From positions 1-5,672 of the forward strand of contig DAOUQR010000087.1 in the NCBI GenBank assembly GCA_030625525.1: a stretch of DNA of 5,672 nt. Reading direction: 5' to 3'. The notes below the pieces were generated by a model that had not been told where the DNA came from, searched no databases, and saw only the letters and a program-made list of their open reading frames with translations. Source of the stretch: Pseudomonadota bacterium. GTDB taxonomy: Bacteria; Pseudomonadota; Gammaproteobacteria; DAOUQR01. Numbering within the stretch: position 1 is the first letter of the stretch; each line of letters begins with the position of its first letter. Shown one piece after another: positions 1 to 5,672 of the stretch. Position numbers and translations under genes: made by a program.

Positions 1-269
1 AAATCTACACCCCAAGTTTAGGCGAACAATTCCCCGGACGAGATTGGATCTTAACCCGCATTCTCTGGTTATCGGGTCTCGAACCCGGTAAAAACCGTTT
101 CGGTACCGTCGACACAATGCAACGTTATATTTACATTCACGGCTCACCCGACAGTGTCGATATGGGACACCCTGGCTCACGAGGCTGTATTCGAATGCGA
201 AACTCCGACCTAACCGAGCTTTTCGAACACATCAAACCCGGAATACGCGTGAATATTACTGAAGACTGA
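1..269 (+). CDS. L,D-transpeptidase (YkuD domain), C-terminal part; 5' end outside window
   Basis: The reading frame is open from the left edge (first full codon at base 3) to TGA at 267-269, giving 88 visible residues. They match the second half of a YkuD catalytic domain: HGSPDS with the conserved His at visible residue 46, then GHPGSRGCIRM with the catalytic Cys at residue 62, 16 residues later. The segment ILWLSGLEPGKNRFG just before is typical of a proteobacterial periplasmic subgroup. Family knowledge: these enzymes form or remodel peptide cross-links in peptidoglycan, or attach proteins to it, through a Cys acyl-enzyme, in the periplasm. The usual SHGC is SRGC here; this His is often conserved, so the change is worth noting, but the Cys and upstream His are intact. 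The signal peptide and N-terminal half lie outside the window, so localisation is inferred from the family. The fragment ends normally shortly after the domain. Confidence 0.9.
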   Translation, partial: IYTPSLGEQFPGRDWILTRILWLSGLEPGKNRFGTVDTMQRYIYIHGSPDSVDMGHPGSRGCIRMRNSDLTELFEHIKPGIRVNITED

Positions 270-290
270 TCCCACACGTGGTCATTTTTA

Positions 291-299
291 TGGTAGAAT
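291..299 (+). promoter_or_regulatory. Probable extended -10 promoter for the DUF1820-hpt-mtnP-FAAL operon
   Basis: TGGTAGAAT contains a TAGAAT hexamer at 294-299 (5 of 6 to TATAAT) preceded by TG at 291-292, which makes an extended -10 element. At 17 bp spacing the -35 position is CCCACA (271-276), only a partial match to TTGACA, as is common when an extended -10 is present. Initiation would fall near 305-307, about 25 bases before the ATG at 332. This is the only gap of any size before the four-gene run. The call rests on sequence pattern alone. Confidence 0.5.
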
Positions 300-321
300 A
301 GCGCACATTTTGCAACGGCTT

Positions 322-328
322 GAAAGAG
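322..328 (+). promoter_or_regulatory. Ribosome binding site fixing the DUF1820 start at 332
   Basis: GAAAGAG lies three bases before the ATG at 332, a purine-rich stretch close to but somewhat near the start codon. An in-frame TTG at 320 would add only four residues and has no such purine-rich stretch ahead of it. It would also break the typical MA-K start of the family, so the ATG at 332 is preferred. Confidence 0.5.
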
Positions 329-331
329 ATT

Positions 332-667
332 ATGGCAAACAAAAATCAGCGTTTATACCGAATCAGTTTTTACCATCAAGAAAATACCATTTATGAAATT
401 TATGCGCGCTCAGTTGCTGAATGTGATATGTGGGGGTTTCTACAAGTTGAAAACTTCGTCTTTGGTGAAAATTCTTCTGTGGTGATTGACCCCTCAGAAG
501 AGCGCCTAAAATTAGAATTCAGCGGCGTTAAACGCACATATATTCCAATGCAATCAGTCCTTCGTGTCGACGAAGTGACGCAAGAGGGCGTGGCCAGAAT
601 TCATGAGGCATCAGAGGGCAAAACCAACATTAGTCATTTTCCGAGTCGCCCACAAACTAAAGAATAA
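332..667 (+). CDS. DUF1820 family protein
   Basis: A 111-residue small soluble protein with no signal peptide or membrane segment. I recognise it as DUF1820 by the conserved block at residues 42-82: [16 protein letters not shown], then [12 protein letters not shown] and RVDEV. The N-terminal [19 protein letters not shown] is also typical. The family is widespread in gammaproteobacteria and has no established biochemical function, so none is assigned. The length is as usual for the family; the last ~20 residues are polar and probably disordered. The start is taken at the ATG at 332, not the in-frame TTG at 320, because of the purine-rich site just upstream. It is the first gene of the run and ends 16 bases before hpt, which suggests cotranscription. 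DUF1820 is well supported; its role is unknown. Confidence 0.88.
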   Translation: MANKNQRLYRISFYHQENTIYEIYARSVAECDMWGFLQVENFVFGENSSVVIDPSEERLKLEFSGVKRTYIPMQSVLRVDEVTQEGVARIHEASEGKTNISHFPSRPQTKE

Positions 668-673
668 AAGGAA
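668..673 (+). promoter_or_regulatory. Shine-Dalgarno site that fixes the hpt start at 684
   Basis: AAGGAA starts immediately after the DUF1820 stop codon and sits 10 bases before ATG 684. The hpt frame is open further upstream, inside the DUF1820 gene (an ATG occurs at 603), but that extension lacks family similarity, and this site argues for the downstream start. Confidence 0.7.
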
Positions 674-683
674 CATCTTACCC

Positions 684-1244
684 ATGAGCATTCCAAAACA
701 CATCCGTGAAGTTTATGCAAAATCAACCTGCCTTTACTCTAACGAACAAATCAATGTCGCCCTTGAAAAAATGGCGAAAGAAATTCACGAACGTTTGTCT
801 GAAAGCAATCCTATTATTTTATGTGTGATGATCGGTGGCTTAGTTCCCTTAGGTAATTTATTACCGCACTTGGATTTTCCAATGGAACTTGATTATGTTC
901 ATGCTACACGTTACCGCGGTAAAACCGTTGGAACAGAATTAGAATGGCTAGTGAAACCCCGTTCTGATTTAACCGATCGGACCGTTTTAATTGTTGATGA
1001 TATTCTTGATGGTGGGATCACGCTGGCAGCCATTATTGAGTATTGTAAACAACAAGGCGCCAAAGAAGTTTTAAGTGCCGTTCTCGTCGACAAGCACCAC
1101 AAACGCGTTGAAAATGGTTTGGATCACGCTGATTTTGTTGGTTTAGAAGTGGATGACCATTTTATTTTTGGTTATGGCATGGATTACAACGAATATCTCA
1201 GAAATGCCCCCGGTATTTACCAGGTCGCGCCAGAGCATGAGTAA
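684..1244 (+). CDS. hpt: Hypoxanthine(-guanine) phosphoribosyltransferase
   Basis: A 186-residue cytoplasmic type I phosphoribosyltransferase that makes IMP (and often GMP) from hypoxanthine (guanine) and PRPP in purine salvage. The PRPP-binding loop is [14 protein letters not shown] at residues 101-114, with the acidic pair D105-D106. Lys137 in VLVDKHHKR is at the position of the purine-contacting lysine, and GG51-52 in CVMIGGL corresponds to the pyrophosphate loop. The flexible-loop region HATRYRGKT (73-81) and the C-terminal [18 protein letters not shown] (162-179) closely resemble the version found in pseudomonads and Legionella rather than E. coli Hpt. Length is normal for this subgroup. 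It overlaps the downstream mtnP-like gene by 8 bases, so the two are probably translationally coupled; hypoxanthine is the expected product of an MtnP-type methylthioinosine phosphorylase. Exact base preference (hypoxanthine, guanine or xanthine) cannot be read from sequence. Confidence 0.93.
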   Translation: MSIPKHIREVYAKSTCLYSNEQINVALEKMAKEIHERLSESNPIILCVMIGGLVPLGNLLPHLDFPMELDYVHATRYRGKTVGTELEWLVKPRSDLTDRTVLIVDDILDGGITLAAIIEYCKQQGAKEVLSAVLVDKHHKRVENGLDHADFVGLEVDDHFIFGYGMDYNEYLRNAPGIYQVAPEHE

Positions 1245-2022
1245 ACTTGCCATATTGGGTACCGCGGGATTATTACAAATCCCGCACTTTGAAATTACTG
1301 ATCGCTTCGAAGTTGAAACGCCTTACGGTAAACCCAGCAGCGCTTTAATTCATGGCTTATTGCAGGGTGAAAAAATTATTTTACTCATGCGAAATAGCGA
1401 AGAGGGCAACATCCCCCCGCATGCCATTAATTACCGTGCAAATATTTGGGCATTACACAAAGCCGGCGTTTCTCATATTTTATCTATTGCCCCCGTGAAT
1501 GGCATTCGCGCCGATATGATCCCTGGAAAAATCGTCACACCCGATCAAATTATTGATTATACATTCGATCGTGAACATTCCTTTCATACGAATGAATTTA
1601 GTGCGGCGCAACACATTGATTTTCGTATGCCTTACACGGAAAATTTTCGACAAGAATTAATTAAGCTCGCCCATGAACATCATATCGATTTAATTGAAGA
1701 TGGAACGTACGCTGTGATACAAGGGCCGCGCCTAACGACATTAGCTGAAACAAATCGTTTGGAAAAAGACGGCTGTCACATGACCGGTATGACCGCAATG
1801 CCAGAAGCCATCTTAGCGCGCGAACTCGATATGCACTATAGCTCCTTATGCATCATCACGCATAAAGCAGCAGGACGACGTGCTTTTATTAAATCAACTA
1901 GCCAGGCACTCTCACCGGTATTGAAACAAGGTTTAGCCCAACTGCATCAATTGATTGCCCAGAGTGTCATCGAATTACCAACAATAATAAGTCCAATCAA
2001 TGAATCAATCGCAATCGATTAA
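1237..2022 (+). CDS. MtnP-like purine nucleoside phosphorylase homologue with altered active site
   Basis: A 261-residue protein of the MTAP/PNP family, closest in pattern to S-methyl-5'-thioinosine phosphorylase (MTIP) of pseudomonads. Shared landmarks are VETPYGKPS (26-34), [19 protein letters not shown] (59-77), DQIIDYT (103-109), [10 protein letters not shown] (162-171), [14 protein letters not shown] (184-197) and KAAG (210-213). MTIP splits methylthioinosine with phosphate to hypoxanthine and methylthioribose-1-phosphate, which would feed Hpt just upstream. Three phosphate-site segments differ from the family: GGTG is GTAG (8-11), RHG is RNS (52-54) and AVGG is PVNG (86-89). The base-site Asn/Asp is His209. 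The fold appears intact and the reading frame is unbroken, so this may be a functional divergent enzyme or a non-catalytic relative. ATG 1237 gives the normal N-terminus MSKLAILG; it lies inside the end of hpt with no strong Shine-Dalgarno site. The last ~14 residues extend past the usual end and overlap the next gene. Confidence 0.8.
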   Translation: MSKLAILGTAGLLQIPHFEITDRFEVETPYGKPSSALIHGLLQGEKIILLMRNSEEGNIPPHAINYRANIWALHKAGVSHILSIAPVNGIRADMIPGKIVTPDQIIDYTFDREHSFHTNEFSAAQHIDFRMPYTENFRQELIKLAHEHHIDLIEDGTYAVIQGPRLTTLAETNRLEKDGCHMTGMTAMPEAILARELDMHYSSLCIITHKAAGRRAFIKSTSQALSPVLKQGLAQLHQLIAQSVIELPTIISPINESIAID

Positions 2023-4798
2023 TCAACAAGTTCTGAGTATTACGCATCATTTTCTATCTGAAATGGAAGCGTCACGTGCTAAACGGTCTCTAGATATTAG
2101 TTCGGAATTAGAACGTGATTTAGGCATTGATAGTTTGGGGCGCATGGAGTTATTTTCGCGATTTGAAAAGCAGTTTCATGTTACTTTGCCAAGTGACGTT
2201 ATTGCAACGGCACAAAGTTTAAAAGAAATTTCACGAAGCATTCAACAACTCGGACCTTCGCAAGCAACGGTTCAGCATGACGTGGTTGAAGGATTGCTGC
2301 CCAGTCCATTTAACCCGGATGAATGCGACAATTTCCTCGACGTGCTTTTAGGGTATGCAAAGCAAGATCCGAATCGTCCACATATTTATTTATGGGATGA
2401 ACATGACGAAGAAAAAATTATTACTTATGGTGAACTCTATGACGCCGCTTCCCAAGTCGCCGCGGGATTAATCGCGCGCGGTTTAAAGCCAACCGAAACC
2501 GTCGCACTGATGTTACCCAGTGACGAACGATTTTTTGCAGCGTTTTGGGGAATTATTCTTGCTGGAGGAATTCCAGTACCGATTTATCCGCCTTTTCGCG
2601 CTGATCAAATCGAAGATTATATCCGTCGTGAATCTAAAATTTTAGACAACGCACAAGTGCGTTTTTTAATAACCTTTCATGCGGCGGAAAGTCTTAGCCA
2701 CATTATTCAGGGTTTTATTCCCAGTCTTATTTCAGTCCTTACTATGGACGAAGTTAAGCAAGCGTATGATGTGCTCCCAGAGCTTAGTTTAGAATCAAGT
2801 GATGCCGCATTGATCCAATACACCTCCGGTAGCACGGGCGATCCCAAAGGTGTGTTACTCACACACGGTAATTTATTAGCAAATCTCCGCGCAGCGGGTA
2901 AAGCGATTGGTGTGCAGCCGGGGGATTCGATCGTCAGTTGGTTGCCGCTGTATCACGACATGGGACTCATTGGCACGTGGTTGGGTGCACTTTATTATGG
3001 CGTGCCGACGACCATCATGTCGCCGTTAACGTTTTTATCTAAACCTGCAAGATGGCTCTGGGCGATCCACTATCATCGCGCCAGTATTTCTGCAGCCCCG
3101 AATTTTGCTTATGAATTGTGTATTCGCAAGATCCAAGATCATGAATTAGAAGGGCTCGATCTCTCCTGTTGGCGTTTAGCGTTCAACGGCGCCGAAGCGA
3201 TTTCTGCGCACACACTCAAACGGTTTACAGAAAAATTTTCGCGTTATGGTTTTCGCGCTAAAGCCTTATATCCTGTCTATGGATTAGCAGAATCAACAGT
3301 TGCTTTAACATTTCCCCCGCCGGGACGTGAGCCTCATATCGATACAATTGAAAGAGATGAATTATTAACACATCACCGCGCTGTAGCATGCGATTCATCA
3401 TCAATTGAATCCTTGGATATTGTGGGCTGTGGTTTTCCATTGAAATCACACGAAATTAGAATTGTCGATGAAAATGATCAAGCCGTAAAAGATCGCTTAG
3501 TCGGCCACATTCAATTTCGAGGCCCATCAACGATGCACGGTTATTTTCGCAATCCAGAGGCAACAGCAAAAGCGCTGCACGACGGTTGGTTAGATACCGG
3601 TGATTTAGGGTATTCGATTGCCGGTGAATTATTCGTGACCGGACGCAGTAAAGATTTAATTATTAAAGCCGGCCGCAATATTTATCCACAAGAAATCGAA
3701 GATGTCGTTGCTGAAATTGAAGGGGTACGCAAAGGCTGTGTTGTCGCGTTCGGCGAATTTGATCAACTCTCCACAACTGAAAAACTGGTGGTCGTTGTCG
3801 AAATCAAACCGGATCATGAACAATCGAAAAACGCATTAGAACAAATAATCACAGCAACCATTGTTGATGAAATTGGCTTGCCACCGGATCATATTATTTT
3901 TGTATCTCCCCACACCATCCCAAAAACATCGAGCGGAAAATTACGTCGCAGTGCCTGCAAACAACTCTATTTAACGGGGAAATTACATAAACAGACACCT
4001 GCAGCCTGGTTCCAAGCAAGTAAAATGTTTCTCAAATCTGCCTGGGTACGAAGTAAGCGATTCGTTTTTAAATTTGGACGCTACCTTTATGCTGCTTATA
4101 TGATGGCGGTTGTGTTACTCAGTATATTATTTATTTCTGCAGTGATATCAATATTAACACCCGAAAAAGCAGCCATTTTTGCAAAGCATTGGGCCACGTG
4201 GCTTGCCAGGTTGTGTTTGATTCGCATCCGTATTAACGATATCCGAACACAAGCGTATGACAAAAATGTGGTGTATGTTTCTAATCATGCTAGCTATATC
4301 GATGCGTTCATTTTTACGGCCATCATGCCACCGGGCACGCAATTTGTTGGCAAACAAGAGTTGTTAGATCTGCCTCTTTTTGGTCGAGTCATGAAAAAAA
4401 TCGGACACATTGCCGTTGATCGCATGGACTTTGCAAAAAGCATAGAATCGGTTGATCAAATTGAACAATCGTTAAAAGCAAAACGCAGCATCTTTATTTT
4501 CCCCGAAGGTACATTCACCTATGCAACTGGTATTCGGCCGTTCAAGTTAGGGGCGTTTAAAGTTGTACTGGAAACCCAAACCGCAATTGTACCTATGGCA
4601 TTAGAGGGGACTCGCTATGTTTTAAGAGATGGTGAGCTACCGAGACCCGGTCGTGTGACAGTGACGATAGGCGATCCGATTATACCGGCTAGCAAAGACT
4701 GGTCTGAGATCACACGTCTTCGCAATGAAACACGTGACTTCATCTCAAAATATTCCGGCGAGAAACCTCTCGATCTAGTTAAAGCGGGAGCCGAATAA
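2000..4798 (+). CDS. ACP - fatty acyl-AMP ligase - PlsC-type acyltransferase fusion
   Basis: A 932-residue multidomain lipid enzyme. Residues ~8-84 form an acyl carrier domain, with the phosphopantetheine Ser45 in LGIDSLGRMEL. Residues ~110-665 form an adenylating enzyme: P-loop YTSGSTGDPKG (274-284), WLPLYHDMGLIG (314-325, a hallmark of fatty acyl-AMP ligases), NGAEA (396-400), YGLAES (427-432), DTGDLGY (532-538), GRSKDLI (548-554) and the catalytic Lys647 in SSGKLRR. One membrane helix follows at ~696-719. Residues ~740-900 form a PlsC-type acyltransferase, with NHASYID (762-768, His763 and Asp768 as the HX4D pair), FPEGT (834-838) and AIVPMALEGT. All key residues are present. Inferred role: ATP-driven fatty acid activation, loading on the fused carrier and transfer to a lysophospholipid or related acceptor at the inner membrane. 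The start at 2000 keeps the whole first ACP helix; ATG 2063 would cut it. No Shine-Dalgarno site is visible, so coupling to the overlapping upstream gene is likely. The natural acceptor is unknown. Confidence 0.9.
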   Translation: MNQSQSINQQVLSITHHFLSEMEASRAKRSLDISSELERDLGIDSLGRMELFSRFEKQFHVTLPSDVIATAQSLKEISRSIQQLGPSQATVQHDVVEGLLPSPFNPDECDNFLDVLLGYAKQDPNRPHIYLWDEHDEEKIITYGELYDAASQVAAGLIARGLKPTETVALMLPSDERFFAAFWGIILAGGIPVPIYPPFRADQIEDYIRRESKILDNAQVRFLITFHAAESLSHIIQGFIPSLISVLTMDEVKQAYDVLPELSLESSDAALIQYTSGSTGDPKGVLLTHGNLLANLRAAGKAIGVQPGDSIVSWLPLYHDMGLIGTWLGALYYGVPTTIMSPLTFLSKPARWLWAIHYHRASISAAPNFAYELCIRKIQDHELEGLDLSCWRLAFNGAEAISAHTLKRFTEKFSRYGFRAKALYPVYGLAESTVALTFPPPGREPHIDTIERDELLTHHRAVACDSSSIESLDIVGCGFPLKSHEIRIVDENDQAVKDRLVGHIQFRGPSTMHGYFRNPEATAKALHDGWLDTGDLGYSIAGELFVTGRSKDLIIKAGRNIYPQEIEDVVAEIEGVRKGCVVAFGEFDQLSTTEKLVVVVEIKPDHEQSKNALEQIITATIVDEIGLPPDHIIFVSPHTIPKTSSGKLRRSACKQLYLTGKLHKQTPAAWFQASKMFLKSAWVRSKRFVFKFGRYLYAAYMMAVVLLSILFISAVISILTPEKAAIFAKHWATWLARLCLIRIRINDIRTQAYDKNVVYVSNHASYIDAFIFTAIMPPGTQFVGKQELLDLPLFGRVMKKIGHIAVDRMDFAKSIESVDQIEQSLKAKRSIFIFPEGTFTYATGIRPFKLGAFKVVLETQTAIVPMALEGTRYVLRDGELPRPGRVTVTIGDPIIPASKDWSEITRLRNETRDFISKYSGEKPLDLVKAGAE

Positions 4799-4799
4799 G

Positions 4800-5672
4800 C
4801 TAAGTTTTTGCTCGAAAATTTATCTTCCACAGGATTAATCCACCCACGATTAGAAAGATAATAGTCGAAGATAACCCCAATCGCTGATTTTCAGTGGCTC
4901 TAGTAATGTATGCGAGCAACCACGGGCCAATGAAAACCGTCACCTTGCCAGAGAAGGCAAACAAGCCAAAAAATTCATTCACTTTTTCTTTAGGTGTGAT
5001 GCGAGCCATCATAGAGCGTGAGGCCGCTTGGATCGGCCCCATGAATAAGCCAGCGGGTAGCCCAAAACACCAAAACAGGAATTTGCTTTGTGCAAACAAA
5101 ATCGCTGTACCAAAGATAAGCAAGCCAAAAATCGAGATCAGTATCGTTGGCTTCGCACCGAACCAATCATCTAACCAAGCAAAAGAAACCGCACCGAGTC
5201 CTGCCGTCACATTCATCGCAATCCCAAATTGCAGCACTTCTGTAAAGCTCATGTGAAACGTGCCGACTGCATAAATCCCACCAAAAGCAAAAATCGTATT
5301 CATGCCGTCGATATAAAACATGCGGGCTAATAAAAATTTCCAAATTAACGGGTAATTTTTTAATGATCGCAATGTTGCCACTAAATCTCGAATGCCTGCT
5401 TTCATCGCCGGATATAAAGCATAACCTTTTCCTCGACTATCAGGTACAAACCAAAATAATGGGATGGCAAAGAGTAAAAACCAAAGGCTGATAAAGGGAC
5501 CGCAGATACGGATATGGGCTGAATTAGCGGAAGGTAACCATTGAGGAGGGTGTTGGATAAAGAAAGTTAAGACTGTGAGTAAACAGACCAATCCGCCAAA
5601 GTAGCCCAATCCCCAACCCCAGCCAGAAATACGGCCCAGATATTCTTCGGGCGCAATCGATGGCAACATTGC
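4800..5672 (-). CDS. UMF1/Atg22-like MFS transporter, N-terminus outside window
   Basis: The - strand frame is open from the right edge to TAG at 4800-4802, giving 290 residues. The codon at the edge is in frame and upstream of the first visible ATG (5667-5669), which aligns with the middle of the family, so that ATG is not the real start. The fragment matches the UMF1 branch of the major facilitator superfamily (Atg22-like): EEYLGRISGWGWGLGYFGG near the visible start, MNTIFAFGGIYAVGTF and WLDDWFGAK in the middle, then RSMMARITPKEKVNEFFGL and FSGKVTVFIGP. About eight hydrophobic membrane segments are visible, with a charged cytoplasmic-type loop at roughly residues 76-110. Family members are usually a little over 400 residues, so about a third is missing. 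It would sit in the inner membrane; the substrate of bacterial members is not established and none is assigned. It converges on the lipid-enzyme gene with one base between the stops and is not part of that operon. Confidence 0.88.
   Translation of the reverse strand, partial: AMLPSIAPEEYLGRISGWGWGLGYFGGLVCLLTVLTFFIQHPPQWLPSANSAHIRICGPFISLWFLLFAIPLFWFVPDSRGKGYALYPAMKAGIRDLVATLRSLKNYPLIWKFLLARMFYIDGMNTIFAFGGIYAVGTFHMSFTEVLQFGIAMNVTAGLGAVSFAWLDDWFGAKPTILISIFGLLIFGTAILFAQSKFLFWCFGLPAGLFMGPIQAASRSMMARITPKEKVNEFFGLFAFSGKVTVFIGPWLLAYITRATENQRLGLSSTIIFLIVGGLILWKINFRAKT

Noticed and set aside
268..290. Possible intrinsic terminator after the L,D-transpeptidase: GACCAC-like arm pairing with GTGGTC (278-283), followed by ATTTTTA
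   Set aside because: The stem needs a two-base bulge, is short and has an almost absent loop. It also lies where the -35 region of the next promoter would be. Too weak to list as a terminator.
911..1102. 63-codon open frame on the - strand inside hpt
   Set aside because: It lies wholly antisense to a well-supported gene and its translation resembles no family I know.
3258..3449. 63-codon - strand open frame inside the FAAL domain
   Set aside because: Antisense shadow of a conserved adenylation domain with no recognisable protein signature.
4154..4357. 67-codon - strand open frame inside the acyltransferase region
   Set aside because: It is antisense to the NHASYID acyltransferase motif region, and the Cys- and Arg-rich translation looks incidental.
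4759..4772. Perfect 5-bp hairpin CGAGA/TCTCG with a 4-base loop near the end of the lipid-enzyme gene
   Set aside because: It is inside the coding sequence and has no following T run on either strand, so it is probably chance.
4615..4830. 71-codon - strand open frame spanning the end of the lipid enzyme and the transporter's 3' end
   Set aside because: It overlaps both real genes and shows no family features.
4894..5256. 120-codon + strand open frame inside the transporter gene
   Set aside because: The opposite strand encodes clear UMF1 family motifs over the same bases. The + strand translation is a low-quality, Pro/Lys/Asn-rich shadow.

Overview
The window looks like chromosomal DNA of a gammaproteobacterium of moderate GC. 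The gene content (DUF1820, a pseudomonad-type hypoxanthine phosphoribosyltransferase next to an MtnP-like protein, a FAAL/acyltransferase fusion and a UMF1-type transporter) and the many AT-ending codons would suit the Legionellales/Coxiellaceae area, but that placement is inference and no marker gene is present. The genes are tightly packed. I see no tRNA, rRNA, CRISPR array, insertion sequence or prophage gene.

Layout. The left edge (1-269, +) holds the C-terminal 88 residues of a YkuD-type L,D-transpeptidase, including its catalytic His and Cys. A short gap with a probable extended -10 promoter follows. Four closely spaced + strand genes then read as one operon: a DUF1820 protein (332-667), hypoxanthine phosphoribosyltransferase (684-1244), an MtnP-like purine nucleoside phosphorylase homologue (1237-2022, overlapping the previous gene by 8 nt) and a 932-residue lipid enzyme (2000-4798, overlapping by 23 nt). 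A UMF1/Atg22-like major facilitator transporter comes in from the right edge on the - strand. Its stop lies one base from the stop of the lipid enzyme.

How the genes fit together. MtnP and Hpt form a familiar salvage pair: S-methyl-5'-thioinosine is split to hypoxanthine, which Hpt turns into IMP. In this window, however, the MtnP homologue has lost several residues expected to hold phosphate and base, so it may not carry out that reaction. The most distinctive gene is the last of the operon. It carries, in order, an acyl carrier protein domain with a phosphopantetheine serine, a fatty acyl-AMP ligase, a transmembrane segment and a PlsC-type acyltransferase. In principle one chain could activate a free fatty acid, load it on its own carrier and pass it to a lysophospholipid at the membrane. 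That is a different design from the E. coli Aas protein, where the acyltransferase comes first and the carrier is separate.
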